In this document: piece by piece, positions 42,267 to 50,727 of the stretch
How the letters are laid out: every line of letters begins with the position of its first letter
Position numbering within the stretch: position 1 is the first letter of the stretch
Origin: Chryseolinea lacunae
GTDB lineage: Bacteria > Bacteroidota > Bacteroidia > Cytophagales > Cyclobacteriaceae
Length of the DNA: 64,000 bases
Reading direction: 5' to 3'
NCBI RefSeq assembly: GCF_016735595.1
Contig: NZ_JAERRB010000001.1
Coordinates: 1,178,001-1,242,000 of the forward strand
Position numbers and translations under genes: made by a program
Notes under the pieces: generated by a model
Told to the model about the DNA's origin: nothing
The model's database searches: none
The model's input: only the letters and a program-made list of their open reading frames with translations

Positions 42267-42662
42267 ACATCCGTCGACTAAGCCAGAATATATTGAATAT
42301 GTGTTCCAACCCTTTAAGAACGAACGATCTTAATAATTCAATGGCGCGGCTAAAGATGAAATATTTTTTGCCATTAAAATAATGGAGGAATGCCTGGTTT
42401 ACTCGAGGAACTCAAGAATAGCAAGTCGTTAGAACTTTCTTTAACAAATAATGAACGATTTCTTTGAACTCTTGAGCCGGGATTCTAAAAAAAACGAAGC
42501 CTCATTAGTATGAAGGTACAGCCGAAGAAAGCCATCTCGAAATATGACGCATCAACGTGGATGCATGTATTAGCAGAAGAGCTATGAATAATATCTCATC
42601 CACTACAGGGCGACGGTCAAGTAAATTATGAAAGTGATTAATAATCTTTATTCAGATAAGTT
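42267..42662. other. AT-rich gap with chained tiny frames
   Basis: Between the membrane protein and the nuclease three short plus-strand frames overlap one another: 42390-42467 (MPGLLEELKNSKSLE...), 42451-42513 (MNDFFELLSRDSKK...) and 42510-42587 (MKVQPKKAISKYDAS...). Each has protein-like composition and 20-25 codons. They look like one decayed gene broken by frameshifts, or less likely three coupled microproteins. Confidence 0.4.
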
Positions 42663-43946
42663 ATGCCAAAAGGAACCGAGTCGCGGACTAAAAACACGAA
42701 GCAACTTCAAACGTACTACTTTCAGCTTGAAGGGGGTAAGGAAAAACAGCTCTCAAGGGAGATTATCAAAGTTGGGAAAGGCTTCACGCAGATTCACTAC
42801 CCAATTGGATTCAAGGGTGGACCGAAATACAAAACAATTAAGAGGTTTGTCTACAAAGGGTTTCCTCTGAACGATCTTCCAGTCGGAGTTTCTGCATCAC
42901 CGACCAAGGGGTATGGATTCACAAGGCACCTGAAGACGTTCGAAAAGTTCATCGACAAAGAGTACAAGTTTGACGATATCGTCATTGAAAAAGGCGGCAC
43001 GATACTTTTCGACCCCAAAAAAAAGGAACTACTGTTGAATGAGTCGGTATTGAGGGATCTAAAGAATTCCTTCGACACCATTGATCGCAGGAGTAAAGAT
43101 GAAGCGAAGCAAGCATTGGAGACTGTCCTGCATGATTTATTTCCAAAGGTTTTCAAAAAATCAAAAAAGAATTCTTACAGAGCCGGTACCCTTGCCTATA
43201 CAATTAATTCATGGGGTAATTCGATGGACGAGTTCTCTGAAAATGATAAGCAAGCAATTCGCGATCTATTTGATAAGCTGTCGCTTAAGGACGGCTTCTT
43301 GTCCGATGACTCTCTAAAGAAGACGAAGGAGATCATCGACGTTCAGTATTTGCAAAAAACACTTATCAAATATCAAAAACTTTTAGGGACGCCAACGGCA
43401 GAAAAACGGTGGCAAGATTTCTTAAGAACAAATAGTTGGATTTTTTCCAGCATCCTTGCTCAACCTGTTATACTCTATCAGGCGGAAGCATTTGTTGGTG
43501 GCAAAAAGCTAGACAATACCAACGGAAAAATCACTGATTTTCTCCTGCAAAACTCACTCAGCGATAATATCTCATTCCTGGAGATCAAGACGCATAAAAC
43601 AAGCCTTTGTGAAAAAAATGCGTATCGTGGTGATGACGTTTTTAGCCCCTCAAATGATCTCGCGGGCTCTATTATTCAAGTCCTCAACCAACGCGACACT
43701 TTTCAGAAGGAATTTTATGCAAACCGGTATAAATCAGGACAAGGCAAGAAGCCAGAAGAAGTTCCGAGGTACGAGACGTATAACTCGAAATGCATCGTCC
43801 TTTGTGGAATGCTCAAAGATTTAACTCCGAACCAACGCAATGCTTTTGAGTTATTTAGAAACAATAGCCGTGATGTGGATGTATTTACATTTGACGAGCT
43901 GGAAGCGAAGATTTCAGCATTGCAGAACTTGATGAACAGAAAATAA
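42663..43946 (+). CDS. Shedu-type (DUF4263) antiphage nuclease
   Basis: A 427-residue protein whose C-terminal half (about 235-405) matches the SduA/DUF4263 domain. The sequence RWQDFLRTNSWIFSSIL is followed by a PD-(D/E)xK-type core: Asp in KITDFLLQN (D292), then Glu-x-Lys in SFLEIKTHK (E307, K309), and a downstream SIIQVLNQRD helix. The N-terminal 230 residues are a separate, Lys-rich part that in this family varies and probably senses the trigger. Shedu proteins are single-gene phage-defence nucleases in many bacteria. Start ATG at 42663. The gene is AT-rich relative to the chromosome around it, and lies next to a membrane protein and possible relics, consistent with a transferred defence locus. 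No restriction-modification genes are present. Confidence 0.85.
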   Translation: MPKGTESRTKNTKQLQTYYFQLEGGKEKQLSREIIKVGKGFTQIHYPIGFKGGPKYKTIKRFVYKGFPLNDLPVGVSASPTKGYGFTRHLKTFEKFIDKEYKFDDIVIEKGGTILFDPKKKELLLNESVLRDLKNSFDTIDRRSKDEAKQALETVLHDLFPKVFKKSKKNSYRAGTLAYTINSWGNSMDEFSENDKQAIRDLFDKLSLKDGFLSDDSLKKTKEIIDVQYLQKTLIKYQKLLGTPTAEKRWQDFLRTNSWIFSSILAQPVILYQAEAFVGGKKLDNTNGKITDFLLQNSLSDNISFLEIKTHKTSLCEKNAYRGDDVFSPSNDLAGSIIQVLNQRDTFQKEFYANRYKSGQGKKPEEVPRYETYNSKCIVLCGMLKDLTPNQRNAFELFRNNSRDVDVFTFDELEAKISALQNLMNRK

Positions 43947-44094
43947 CCTTTATGAATATAATAACTGTTGTGCTACCTGGTTTGAGATTTATATGGCCAT
44001 AATTTTACGTCAAAATCAACGTCAACGCAACAAATCTCCGATGCGTTAATGATTTCGCGCGCCCAGTGATTAACTCAAGTGGAGCTGAAAAAAA

Positions 44095-44337
44095 TCACCC
44101 GTTACCCTCCGGCGCCGCCTCAAACGCTTTCCGCTTCTCATCCATCCACGCCACCATGGCATCGGGCGATGACATACTACTCCGCATTTCATTCATGGCC
44201 TGGATGTGGTCTGCGTCGCCTTGCTGCACTTTTTCGCGGGCGTGTTTGCTGACCATCATGGCGAGCTCGTCGAAGGTGTTGGCGGTGAAGGTTTGGTTGC
44301 AGGCGCCGCCCAGTTGGTGGCAGGTCATTGTTTTCAT
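44095..44337 (-). CDS. DUF1059-family small protein
   Basis: An 80-residue protein with the DUF1059 signature: MKTMTCHQLGGACNQTFTANTFDELA, two cysteines and HAREKVQQGDADHIQAMNEM. Proteins of this family are small, soluble and of unknown function. The C-terminal 20 residues go a little beyond the usual length. It is downstream of the lipoprotein gene on the same strand with 27 bp between. Confidence 0.88.
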   Translation of the reverse strand: MKTMTCHQLGGACNQTFTANTFDELAMMVSKHAREKVQQGDADHIQAMNEMRSSMSSPDAMVAWMDEKRKAFEAAPEGNG

Positions 44338-44364
44338 GTGTGCTGAGGTTGGTTGAATTTTTTT

Positions 44365-44811
44365 TTATAGTTTCTCGAAGGTGAGGAAGTCGGTGCCGCC
44401 GTTGCCGCCGCTGATGTGGCGGAGTTCGATTTTTGTGCTGGTGATGGAGAGGATTTCCCAGTCTTCGGTGAGTTCCTGAAAAGCGCTGGGTGTTGTGAAG
44501 GCGATGTTGAAGTCGATGTCGTCGTAGTTGGGGTTATCGTCGCTGCTGTCGTTATCGGTTATGGACCAGGTGCCGGTGTGGCCGGCGCTGATGCTGCTTG
44601 CCTTGAGCTCGCCGGCGTCGTTGAACATGAAGGCAAAGCCGTTGAAGTTGCTGGTTTGGTCGGAGCCGGAATCTTCGAAGCGGGTGATTTGCCAGGGACC
44701 TTGTTTGGCTATGTTTTCGACGTTGGTGGCCTGGGTGCTTTTTGAGGGGGAGTCGTCGTGGCAGGCGGCCAGGGAGAGGGCGGCCAGCAGGAAAAGGATG
44801 GTTGTTTTCAT
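44365..44811 (-). CDS. Lipocalin-like lipoprotein
   Basis: A 148-residue lipoprotein (lipobox LAAC, Cys17). The mature part has a lipocalin-like beta pattern: GPWQITRFEDSGSDQT, FAFMFNDAGELKASS, GTWSITDNDSS, and ELTEDWEILSITSTKIELRH, which is typical of small lipocalin-like lipoproteins of Bacteroidota. It is acidic. Function unknown; likely anchored in the inner leaflet of the outer membrane or the surface. Confidence 0.82.
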   Translation of the reverse strand: MKTTILFLLAALSLAACHDDSPSKSTQATNVENIAKQGPWQITRFEDSGSDQTSNFNGFAFMFNDAGELKASSISAGHTGTWSITDNDSSDDNPNYDDIDFNIAFTTPSAFQELTEDWEILSITSTKIELRHISGGNGGTDFLTFEKL

Positions 44812-44932
44812 GGGGGCTGTGTTTATACGTTAAACATTGGTGAAGATAAAAAGAATGAACGGATTGGTGGGACGTTTATTTGATCGGTGTGGGTGGTTGG
44901 GCAAGTCGGAGACTTGGGGGAGGTGGGGCACG

Positions 44933-44948
44933 GTCCGCCAGCTGGCGG
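44933..44948. repeat. Perfect 16-bp palindrome
   Basis: TCCGCCAG joined to CTGGCGGA without a loop, in the divergent gap before the SMP-30-like gene. Together with the next bases (GATCGCGCC) it resembles the core of the candidate repeat at 35758-35780. Confidence 0.45.
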
Positions 44949-45068
44949 ATCGCGCCGGGAATCGTGCCGGGACCATTGAAAAGAATTTATGGCTGTCTGT
45001 ACCAAGTTTGATTGCCGGGTGGTTGCGGGGGTGTAACTTCGCCGTTAACCATTTTAAATTAAACCCTC

Positions 45069-45881
45069 ATGAAAATTACACTTTCGTTTCTTTTTGCTTT
45101 GACGCTTGGTGTGAGCCAGGCACAACATTCTATTGAAAAAATCTGGGAGAGCGACACCACGCTGGCCGTGCCGGAGTCGGTGCTGTTTGACAAAACTATT
45201 CTCTATGTTTCACTTATTGACGGCCAACCCTGGGATGTTGACGGGAAGGGCGAGATTGCCAAGGTGGACACCAACGGAAAAATTGTGAACGCCACGTGGG
45301 TGACCGGTCTGAATGCTCCGAAAGGGATGGGCATCTGGGATAAAAAATTGTATGTGGCCGATGTTTCGGAAGTGGTGGTGATTAACACCGCTACGGGAAA
45401 GATTGAATCGAAAATTGCTGTGGACGGTGCCACCGGACTGAACGACATTACGATCGACAAAAAAGGTGTTGTGTATGTTTCTGACTCCAAGCTGGGACGG
45501 GTACATCAGATTAAAAAAGGCAAAGCAGAACTTTATCTCAGCGACCTGAGGGGTGTGAATGGCCTGAAGGCTGTTGACAACGATCTGTATCTGCTCACGG
45601 CCAACGACGTGTTCAAAACCGGTGCCGACAAAAAGCTGGTGACCGTGGCCACCACCGAGATGGGCGGCGATGGCATTGAGCCGGTTGGGAACGGCGACTT
45701 TGTGGTGTCGTGCTGGCCCGGGTTGGTCTACTACCTGGAGAAAGACGGCAAGCTGACCACGTTGCTCGACACGCGCGAGCAAAAACGAAACACTGCCGAC
45801 ATTGGCTACAACGCCGCCGAACGCATTGTTTATGTTCCTACGTTTTTCAAGAAGTCGATTGTGGCTTACAAACTGAAGTGA
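45069..45881 (+). CDS. Secreted SMP-30/gluconolactonase-like beta-propeller protein
   Basis: A 270-residue protein with a signal peptide (cleaved after SQAQ, about residue 19). Propeller strands repeat through the mature part (PESVLFD, GEIAKVDTNGKIV, GLNAPKGMGIWDKKLYVADVSEVVVI, GLNDITIDKKGVVYVSDS, GVNGLKAV, VPTFFKKSIVAYKL), as in the SMP-30/gluconolactonase/LRE family. The motif EPVGNGDFVVS is also usual. Periplasmic lactonase activity is possible, but metal ligands are not clear enough to assert it. Next to it lies the PQQ sugar dehydrogenase, whose product would be a sugar lactone. Confidence 0.82.
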   Translation: MKITLSFLFALTLGVSQAQHSIEKIWESDTTLAVPESVLFDKTILYVSLIDGQPWDVDGKGEIAKVDTNGKIVNATWVTGLNAPKGMGIWDKKLYVADVSEVVVINTATGKIESKIAVDGATGLNDITIDKKGVVYVSDSKLGRVHQIKKGKAELYLSDLRGVNGLKAVDNDLYLLTANDVFKTGADKKLVTVATTEMGGDGIEPVGNGDFVVSCWPGLVYYLEKDGKLTTLLDTREQKRNTADIGYNAAERIVYVPTFFKKSIVAYKLK

Positions 45882-45963
45882 GCGGTTTGCTTTGTGCCCT
45901 GTGTGGGCGATGAAAAACCGTTTGCTCTTTATCTTTAATTTCGAAACACTAATTTTTTTTATA

Positions 45964-47202
45964 ATGACCAAGACTATTCCCCTACTCGTTGCCGGAGCGG
46001 CCCTTGTGCTTGCCTCGTGTGGACCTAAAAAAACAGAACAGACCGCGCCGGTTGCCGATAGCGCAGCCGTGGCCAACGCGCCCGTGGAGACCAAGAAAGC
46101 AAACAGCGACTACAAGCCTGCCTTTGAAGGACAGACCCGCACCGCCGGCGTGAAATCGGCAACAGCCTATGAAGGAACCTTGCTTGACAGCACACTGACC
46201 AGACCGTGGGGCATTGCCAGCCTGCCCGACGGACGATTTGTTGTTACGGAAAAAGGTGGCTCCATGAAAATTGTTACGGCCGCCGGACAAGTGGGCGCAG
46301 CCCTTGGCGGCATGGTGAAAGTGGACAGCGACGGACAAGGCGGTTTGCTGGGCGTGTGCATTGACCCGGCCTTTGAACAAAACAGAATGATTTACTGGGC
46401 CTTCTCGGAACCCGTGACCGGCGGCAACCTGACGGCGGTGGCGAAAGGCAAACTATCGGCCGACGAAAAGAAGCTGGAAGGTGTGAAGGTTATTTATCGT
46501 GCCACACCGGCGTTTAAAGGCACGCTCCATTTTGGTGGCCGTGTGAAGTTTGCCAAAGATGGCAACCTGATTGTGTCGACAGGCGAGCGCTCGGATCTTG
46601 AAACCAGACCCCAAGCACAAGACCTGAACTCGGGCCTTGGCAAAGTGATTCGCATCACCACCGATGGCAAACCCGCAGCGGGCAATCCGTTTGAAGGCAA
46701 GGTCGGAGCAAGACCTGAGCTGTATTCGTATGGCCACCGGAATGTGCAGAGCATTGCGTTTCATCCGGAAACCGGCGACCTGTGGGAAGCCGAGTTTGGA
46801 CCACGCGGCGGCGATGAGCTTAACCGCATTGAGGCTGGAAAAAATTATGGCTGGCCCACAATCACCTACGGCATTGAATATTCGGGCAAGAAGGTGGGCG
46901 ATTCTATTCAACAGAAAATGGATCTTGAACAACCCACGTATTATTGGGACCCCGTTATTTCGCCCAGCGGTATGACGTTCTATAGCAGCGACAGCATTCC
47001 GGAATGGAAAAACAATTTGTTTATTTCATGCCTCAGCGGCATGCACATTTGCAGGCTGATTATCGAGAACAACAAAGTGGTTGGCGAAGAACGATTGCTG
47101 GCCGAAGTTGAACAACGCTTCCGCGACATTGCAGAAGGAAAAGATGGTGCGCTGTATGCGGTTACTGATCAGGGAAGGTTGTATCGGATTTATAAGAAGT
47201 GA
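45964..47202 (+). CDS. PQQ-dependent aldose sugar dehydrogenase lipoprotein
   Basis: A 412-residue lipoprotein (lipobox LASC, Cys19; ATG 45964 chosen for this reason). The soluble glucose/aldose dehydrogenase propeller is plain: TRPWGIASLPDGRFVVTEKGGSM, GQGGLLGVCIDP, LHFGGRVKF, STGERSD, YGHRNVQSIAFHPETGDLWEAEFGPRGGDELN, GKNYGWP and SGMTFYSSD. The conserved His and Arg around these motifs bind PQQ and substrate in the family. It oxidises aldoses in the periplasm or at the surface to lactones, passing electrons to the respiratory chain. It lies 82 bp behind the SMP-30-like gene on the same strand and ends at a strong terminator. Confidence 0.93.
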   Translation: MTKTIPLLVAGAALVLASCGPKKTEQTAPVADSAAVANAPVETKKANSDYKPAFEGQTRTAGVKSATAYEGTLLDSTLTRPWGIASLPDGRFVVTEKGGSMKIVTAAGQVGAALGGMVKVDSDGQGGLLGVCIDPAFEQNRMIYWAFSEPVTGGNLTAVAKGKLSADEKKLEGVKVIYRATPAFKGTLHFGGRVKFAKDGNLIVSTGERSDLETRPQAQDLNSGLGKVIRITTDGKPAAGNPFEGKVGARPELYSYGHRNVQSIAFHPETGDLWEAEFGPRGGDELNRIEAGKNYGWPTITYGIEYSGKKVGDSIQQKMDLEQPTYYWDPVISPSGMTFYSSDSIPEWKNNLFISCLSGMHICRLIIENNKVVGEERLLAEVEQRFRDIAEGKDGALYAVTDQGRLYRIYKK

Positions 47203-47225
47203 GCGGTCGCTTTTAAATAATCTAG

Positions 47226-47264
47226 AAAAAAAGGGTTTCTGCATAAGAAACCCTTTTCTTTTTT
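47226..47264 (+). terminator. Strong terminator after the sugar dehydrogenase gene
   Basis: Perfect 11-bp stem (47230-47240 and 47246-47256) with A-rich and T-rich flanks; T-run on both strands, so it is bidirectional in principle. Confidence 0.9.
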
Positions 47265-47518
47265 ACGCCAGGGCAGTTGGGGCATAATCCCCCAAATAGC
47301 CGCCGCCCAGGGCCAAATCTCCTCTATTGAACATTCAGAAAAGTGGCTTTTCATTTTGACGGGGGCGACGTGAGATTTGGCATGTATTTTACCATAGTGA
47401 CCGCAAAAGACACCACACTTGGGTGAAACGAAACTATTTTGATGGAATTCAGGGTTTCGTATGGAGAAAAACGAAAACTTTGTTGAACATCTAAGGCACT
47501 TACTTCTTTAACGGAAAC
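47265..47518. other. Intergenic region
   Basis: About 250 bp between the terminator and the esterase gene. No gene, repeat or hairpin of note; the promoter of the esterase gene should lie here. Confidence 0.4.
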
Positions 47519-48094
47519 ATGCAAAACATTCTCTTTTTTGGCGACAGCATTACGGCGGGCTATGGGTTGGCAAATCCGACGACGGAGTCTTTTCCGGCGT
47601 TGATCCAGCAAAAAATTCAGCTTGAGCATCTGCCCTATAAAGTGACCAACGGGGGCTTGAGTGGCGACACATCGTCGGGCGGGCTGAGCAGGCTTGATCA
47701 CTGGCTACGGCAGCCGGCGGATGTGTTTGTGCTGGAGCTTGGCCTGAACGACATTATCCGCGGTCTTCCCAACTCGTCTACCCATCACAACCTGGAAAAG
47801 ATTCTTCAAAAGGTTTCGCTCAAGTATCCTTCGTGCCAGCTGGTGATTCTTGGCGTTGAAGTTCCCTTGTTTAGCTCGGCCGAAAAAATTGAGGAGTTCA
47901 GAAAGATTTTTCGTGCGCTGGCCACGGCACACGGCGCCGTGTTTGTGCCGTCGTTGCTGGAGGGTGTGGTGGGTGTGAAACACCATATTCTCAAAGACGG
48001 TCTTCATCCTTCTGACAAAGGTCACCAGGTGATTGCCGAAACCGTGTGGGCTGTGCTGAAACCTTTGCTGGCACCGCAGCTGCACAAGCTGTGA
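47519..48094 (+). CDS. SGNH-family esterase (TesA-like)
   Basis: A 191-residue SGNH hydrolase with all four blocks: FFGDSITAG (Ser10), GGLSGDTSSGG (Gly49), LGLNDIIRG (Asn77) and DGLHPSDKGH (Asp160, His163). The order and spacing follow TesA/arylesterase enzymes, the group with acyl-CoA thioesterase, lysophospholipase and arylesterase activity. No signal peptide, so probably cytoplasmic here, unlike the periplasmic E. coli TesA. Length is normal for the family. Its end faces the response regulator gene with 3 bp between. Confidence 0.93.
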   Translation: MQNILFFGDSITAGYGLANPTTESFPALIQQKIQLEHLPYKVTNGGLSGDTSSGGLSRLDHWLRQPADVFVLELGLNDIIRGLPNSSTHHNLEKILQKVSLKYPSCQLVILGVEVPLFSSAEKIEEFRKIFRALATAHGAVFVPSLLEGVVGVKHHILKDGLHPSDKGHQVIAETVWAVLKPLLAPQLHKL

Positions 48095-48097
48095 AGT

Positions 48098-48481
48098 CTA
48101 TTCCGAAGTGATGCTGGCCATGAAACCGCGCAAGGCCATCACCAGGTCGCTGAAGCTGTCGGGCTTTTTCAGGAATTTGACGTGGGGGTCGGAAAAATGG
48201 GCTGTGAGGGTGGGATTGAATTCGGTGCTGATGAGCACGATGGTGAGCGCACTCATCCCCGGAAGCGCACGGATGATATCTACGGATTCGTATCCCCCCA
48301 GCAAGGGCATGTTCACATCGATGAACAACAGGTCGGGTTTCAGCGTGCCTTCCTTTAAACACGCCACTATGTTTTGACCGCTTTCAATTGCAATGCAGGG
48401 CTGATGGGGATTTATTTCCAACAGCGCTTCACAAAACAGCACCCGGTCGTCTTCATCATCATCTACTACGACTATTACCAT
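48098..48481 (-). CDS. Single-domain response regulator
   Basis: A 127-residue receiver domain alone: VIVVVDDDEDDRVLF near the N-terminus (acidic pocket), LLFIDVNMPLLGG with the acceptor Asp55, a Ser switch in LISTEFNP, and Lys in FLKKPDSF. No kinase is encoded beside it. It is related in length and style to the receiver at 33.7 kb and is probably a partner of a PAS or phytochrome-like kinase elsewhere. Confidence 0.9.
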   Translation of the reverse strand: MVIVVVDDDEDDRVLFCEALLEINPHQPCIAIESGQNIVACLKEGTLKPDLLFIDVNMPLLGGYESVDIIRALPGMSALTIVLISTEFNPTLTAHFSDPHVKFLKKPDSFSDLVMALRGFMASITSE

Positions 48482-48837
48482 GGCCTATCTTTGATTTGAC
48501 TTTGAAAGGGCGTTTCTCACCGTATGGATACACGCCAGTAAGCAGAAGTTGATAATAACCATGCCGTGTTTGCGAAACCCGTTAGATTGAACGATTCGCA
48601 GGTGTGCGTTGCTCCCCCATCGTGAAGTTGGGCAATTCGTTTCACGCTTATGGTGCGGCCGTCACCTTATGTCTACAACGCTGCCGGCACGCATCGGGAG
48701 TAAATTATTTGTCACTTGAGTTTGTGCCCACCTGCATTCCATATGATTTCTGTGTTCTGCGTGAAGTTTTAGTTTTATCTTCAGGTTAACGTATGACGCA
48801 CGGGGTATCGCCCTGGCATTTGCAGACACGGACCATT
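48482..48837. other. Divergent intergenic region
   Basis: A 356-bp gap between a minus-strand receiver and a plus-strand VOC gene. It should hold both promoters. No gene, repeat or terminator was recognised. Confidence 0.4.
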
Positions 48838-49269
48838 ATGACTAAAGTTAATCCCTACCTGTTTTTTGACGGCAACTGTGAAGAGGCTTTTCTCTTTTAT
48901 AAGTCAGTTTTCCGGAGAGAGTTCAACTACTTAGGACGCTACAAAGACGTTCCGAAAACAGACCGGCACATCTTTGCCGCGCACGACGAAAAGATCATGC
49001 ATGTGACATTGCCGATCAGCGACGAAACCACCCTGATGGGCTCGGACCATGCAGAATCGCATTCCGCATCAGCATCGGGACCGGTTGATAATTTTGCGCT
49101 CTACATCAATACGGACAGCCGGGCCGAAGCAGACCGGTTGTTTAGTGAACTTTCGGTTGGTGGTGACATTAAAGTGCCCATGACAGAAACCTTCTGGGGA
49201 TCTTACTATGGAATTTTTAAAGATCGATTTGGAATCAACTGGAAGATAACGTTTGACTTGCCGCGATGA
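48838..49269 (+). CDS. VOC-family protein, PhnB/3-demethylubiquinone-type
   Basis: A 143-residue vicinal-oxygen-chelate protein: VNPYLFFDGNCEEAFLFYKSVF at the N-terminus, AHDEKIMHVTLPI, NFALYINTDSRAEADRLFSELSVGG, and WGSYYGIFKDRFGINWKITFD at the end. This is the PhnB-like group, often annotated glyoxalase or 3-demethylubiquinone methyltransferase-like, whose real function is unknown. The ATG at 48838 starts at the conserved VNPYL region; upstream codons have no family match. Confidence 0.9.
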   Translation: MTKVNPYLFFDGNCEEAFLFYKSVFRREFNYLGRYKDVPKTDRHIFAAHDEKIMHVTLPISDETTLMGSDHAESHSASASGPVDNFALYINTDSRAEADRLFSELSVGGDIKVPMTETFWGSYYGIFKDRFGINWKITFDLPR

Positions 49270-49446
49270 ATAAACCTTCTAGCTCAAAAAAAATACGGCT
49301 TCTGGTTTGATGTGGCCGGGCCATCTCCCTATGCTGTGACGCCTGCCAATTTGGAGCACACAGTTCTATTTTTACTGCCGATGTCGCAACCTGATGTAGT
49401 GTTTGATGGTTTATGGTTTGACAACGACATGATTAAAACGGTGCGC

Positions 49447-49944
49447 ATGGAATACGCTTACACAACCATCAACTCCCCCGTCGGCATTTTGAAATTGATT
49501 GCCAGCACACAGGCACTGGTCGCCATTTTGTGGCAACACGACGATGGCGAGCGCGTGTCGGTGCATGGCGATGCCGAAAGGGATGATGCACATCCCATAC
49601 TCCTGGAAACAAAAAAGCAGCTGACGGAATATTTTGACAAGAAGCGCGAAACCTTCACGCTTGCGCTGGACTTTGAAGGGACGGGGTTTCAGAAAAAGGT
49701 GTGGCAGGCGTTGCTCACCATTCCCTATGGCACCACCACAACCTATGGCCACATTGCCGAACAGGTTGGCAATGCAAAAGCCGTTCGCGCTGTGGGCGGT
49801 GCGGTCAACAAAAATCCGATCTCGATCATTGCCCCGTGTCACCGGGTGGTGGGCAGCACGGGCAACCCGGTTGGGTTTGGCGGAGGGCTTCACAACAAAG
49901 CCATTCTGCTACGCCTGGAAGATCGGAATCCTTCGCTTTTTTAA
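49447..49944 (+). CDS. ogt: Methylated-DNA--protein-cysteine methyltransferase
   Basis: A 165-residue O6-alkylguanine-DNA alkyltransferase. The N-terminal domain begins MEYAYTTINSPVGILKLIAS. The active domain has FQKKVWQALLTIPYGTTTTYGHIA, RAVGGAVNKNPISIIAPCHRVVGS with the acceptor Cys131, and GFGGGLHNKAILLRLE. Start at ATG 49447 gives the family length; ATG 49429 and an earlier GTG are in frame. It repairs O6-methylguanine by suicidal transfer. It runs into an AlkA-type glycosylase 84 bp downstream, so the two probably form an alkylation-repair unit. There is no Ada regulatory domain here. Confidence 0.93.
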   Translation: MEYAYTTINSPVGILKLIASTQALVAILWQHDDGERVSVHGDAERDDAHPILLETKKQLTEYFDKKRETFTLALDFEGTGFQKKVWQALLTIPYGTTTTYGHIAEQVGNAKAVRAVGGAVNKNPISIIAPCHRVVGSTGNPVGFGGGLHNKAILLRLEDRNPSLF

Positions 49945-50028
49945 ACGTGGTGCGCAACTCTGTTGGTGTATTTTCGTCTTCACTTCTATTGTGGCTTCAC
50001 CAACACCCCTTCATATCCCCCAACCTTT

Positions 50029-50697
50029 GTGATACAAACCTTCTCGACCGAAAACTTCCACACGCTGTGCGACACGCTGGCCGCGCAGGATCGTGCGCTG
50101 GATCTGATTCTGAAAACGCATGGCTACCCGCCCATGTGGACAAGACCCAACACGTTCGAATCGCTGGTGCACATCATTCTGGAACAACAGGTGTCGCTGG
50201 CTTCGGCACTGGCGGCGTTAAATAAACTCCGTGACAAGATAAAAAAGATAACGCCCGAACGACTTCTGTCGCTGACGGACGAAGAACTGAAAGCGTGCTA
50301 TTTCAGCCGGCAGAAAATGGTGTATGCACGCCTGCTGGCCGAAGCCATTCAAAACAAAACGTTTGTTCCCAAAGCGCAGGAGAAATTATCCGACAGCGCG
50401 GTGCGTACCAACATCGTGGCCCTGAAAGGTCTTGGGAACTGGAGTGCCGATATCTACCTCATGTTTGTGTTGCGCCGGGCCGACATTTTTCCGCCGGGCG
50501 ATCTTGCCGCCGTGAATGCCCTGAAGCAGGTGAAGAAGTTGCCCAAGGATGTTGATCCTGAAAAGTTGCTGAGCATCACGAAGCGATGGCAACCCTATCG
50601 CAGCGTGGGCACCATGATGTTGTGGCATCATTATCTGGAGACCCGGAAAAAACCGAGTGCTGCCGGGGAGAAGATCAAGAAAGCGATATCGTTGTGA
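50029..50697 (+). CDS. DNA-3-methyladenine glycosylase II (HhH-GPD family)
   Basis: A 222-residue AlkA-like glycosylase. A GTG at 50029 is the likely start, since upstream codons form a hydrophobic stretch unlike the family. HVHIILEQQVSLASA-type LVHIILEQQVSLASA lies near residue 42. The helix-hairpin-helix is LKGLGNWSADIYLMF (about 128-142), and the catalytic Asp158 follows in FPPGDLAAVNAL. WQPYRSVGTMMLWHHYLE ends the domain. It removes 3-methylpurines. It lacks the N-terminal TATA-like domain of E. coli AlkA, as many bacterial homologues do. It is convergent with the DUF4302 gene, 30 bp away. Confidence 0.92.
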   Translation: MIQTFSTENFHTLCDTLAAQDRALDLILKTHGYPPMWTRPNTFESLVHIILEQQVSLASALAALNKLRDKIKKITPERLLSLTDEELKACYFSRQKMVYARLLAEAIQNKTFVPKAQEKLSDSAVRTNIVALKGLGNWSADIYLMFVLRRADIFPPGDLAAVNALKQVKKLPKDVDPEKLLSITKRWQPYRSVGTMMLWHHYLETRKKPSAAGEKIKKAISL

Positions 50698-50727
50698 TAT
50701 CGCTATTCTGCCTGACGACAATTCTCC

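Noticed and set aside
42628-42870. An 80-codon plus-strand frame at the start of the Shedu-like gene
   Set aside because: It lies almost wholly inside the nuclease gene in another frame; only the nuclease frame continues with domain homology.
44837-45136. A 99-codon plus-strand frame running into the SMP-30-like gene
   Set aside because: It overlaps the signal peptide of a good gene in another frame and spans a palindromic repeat.
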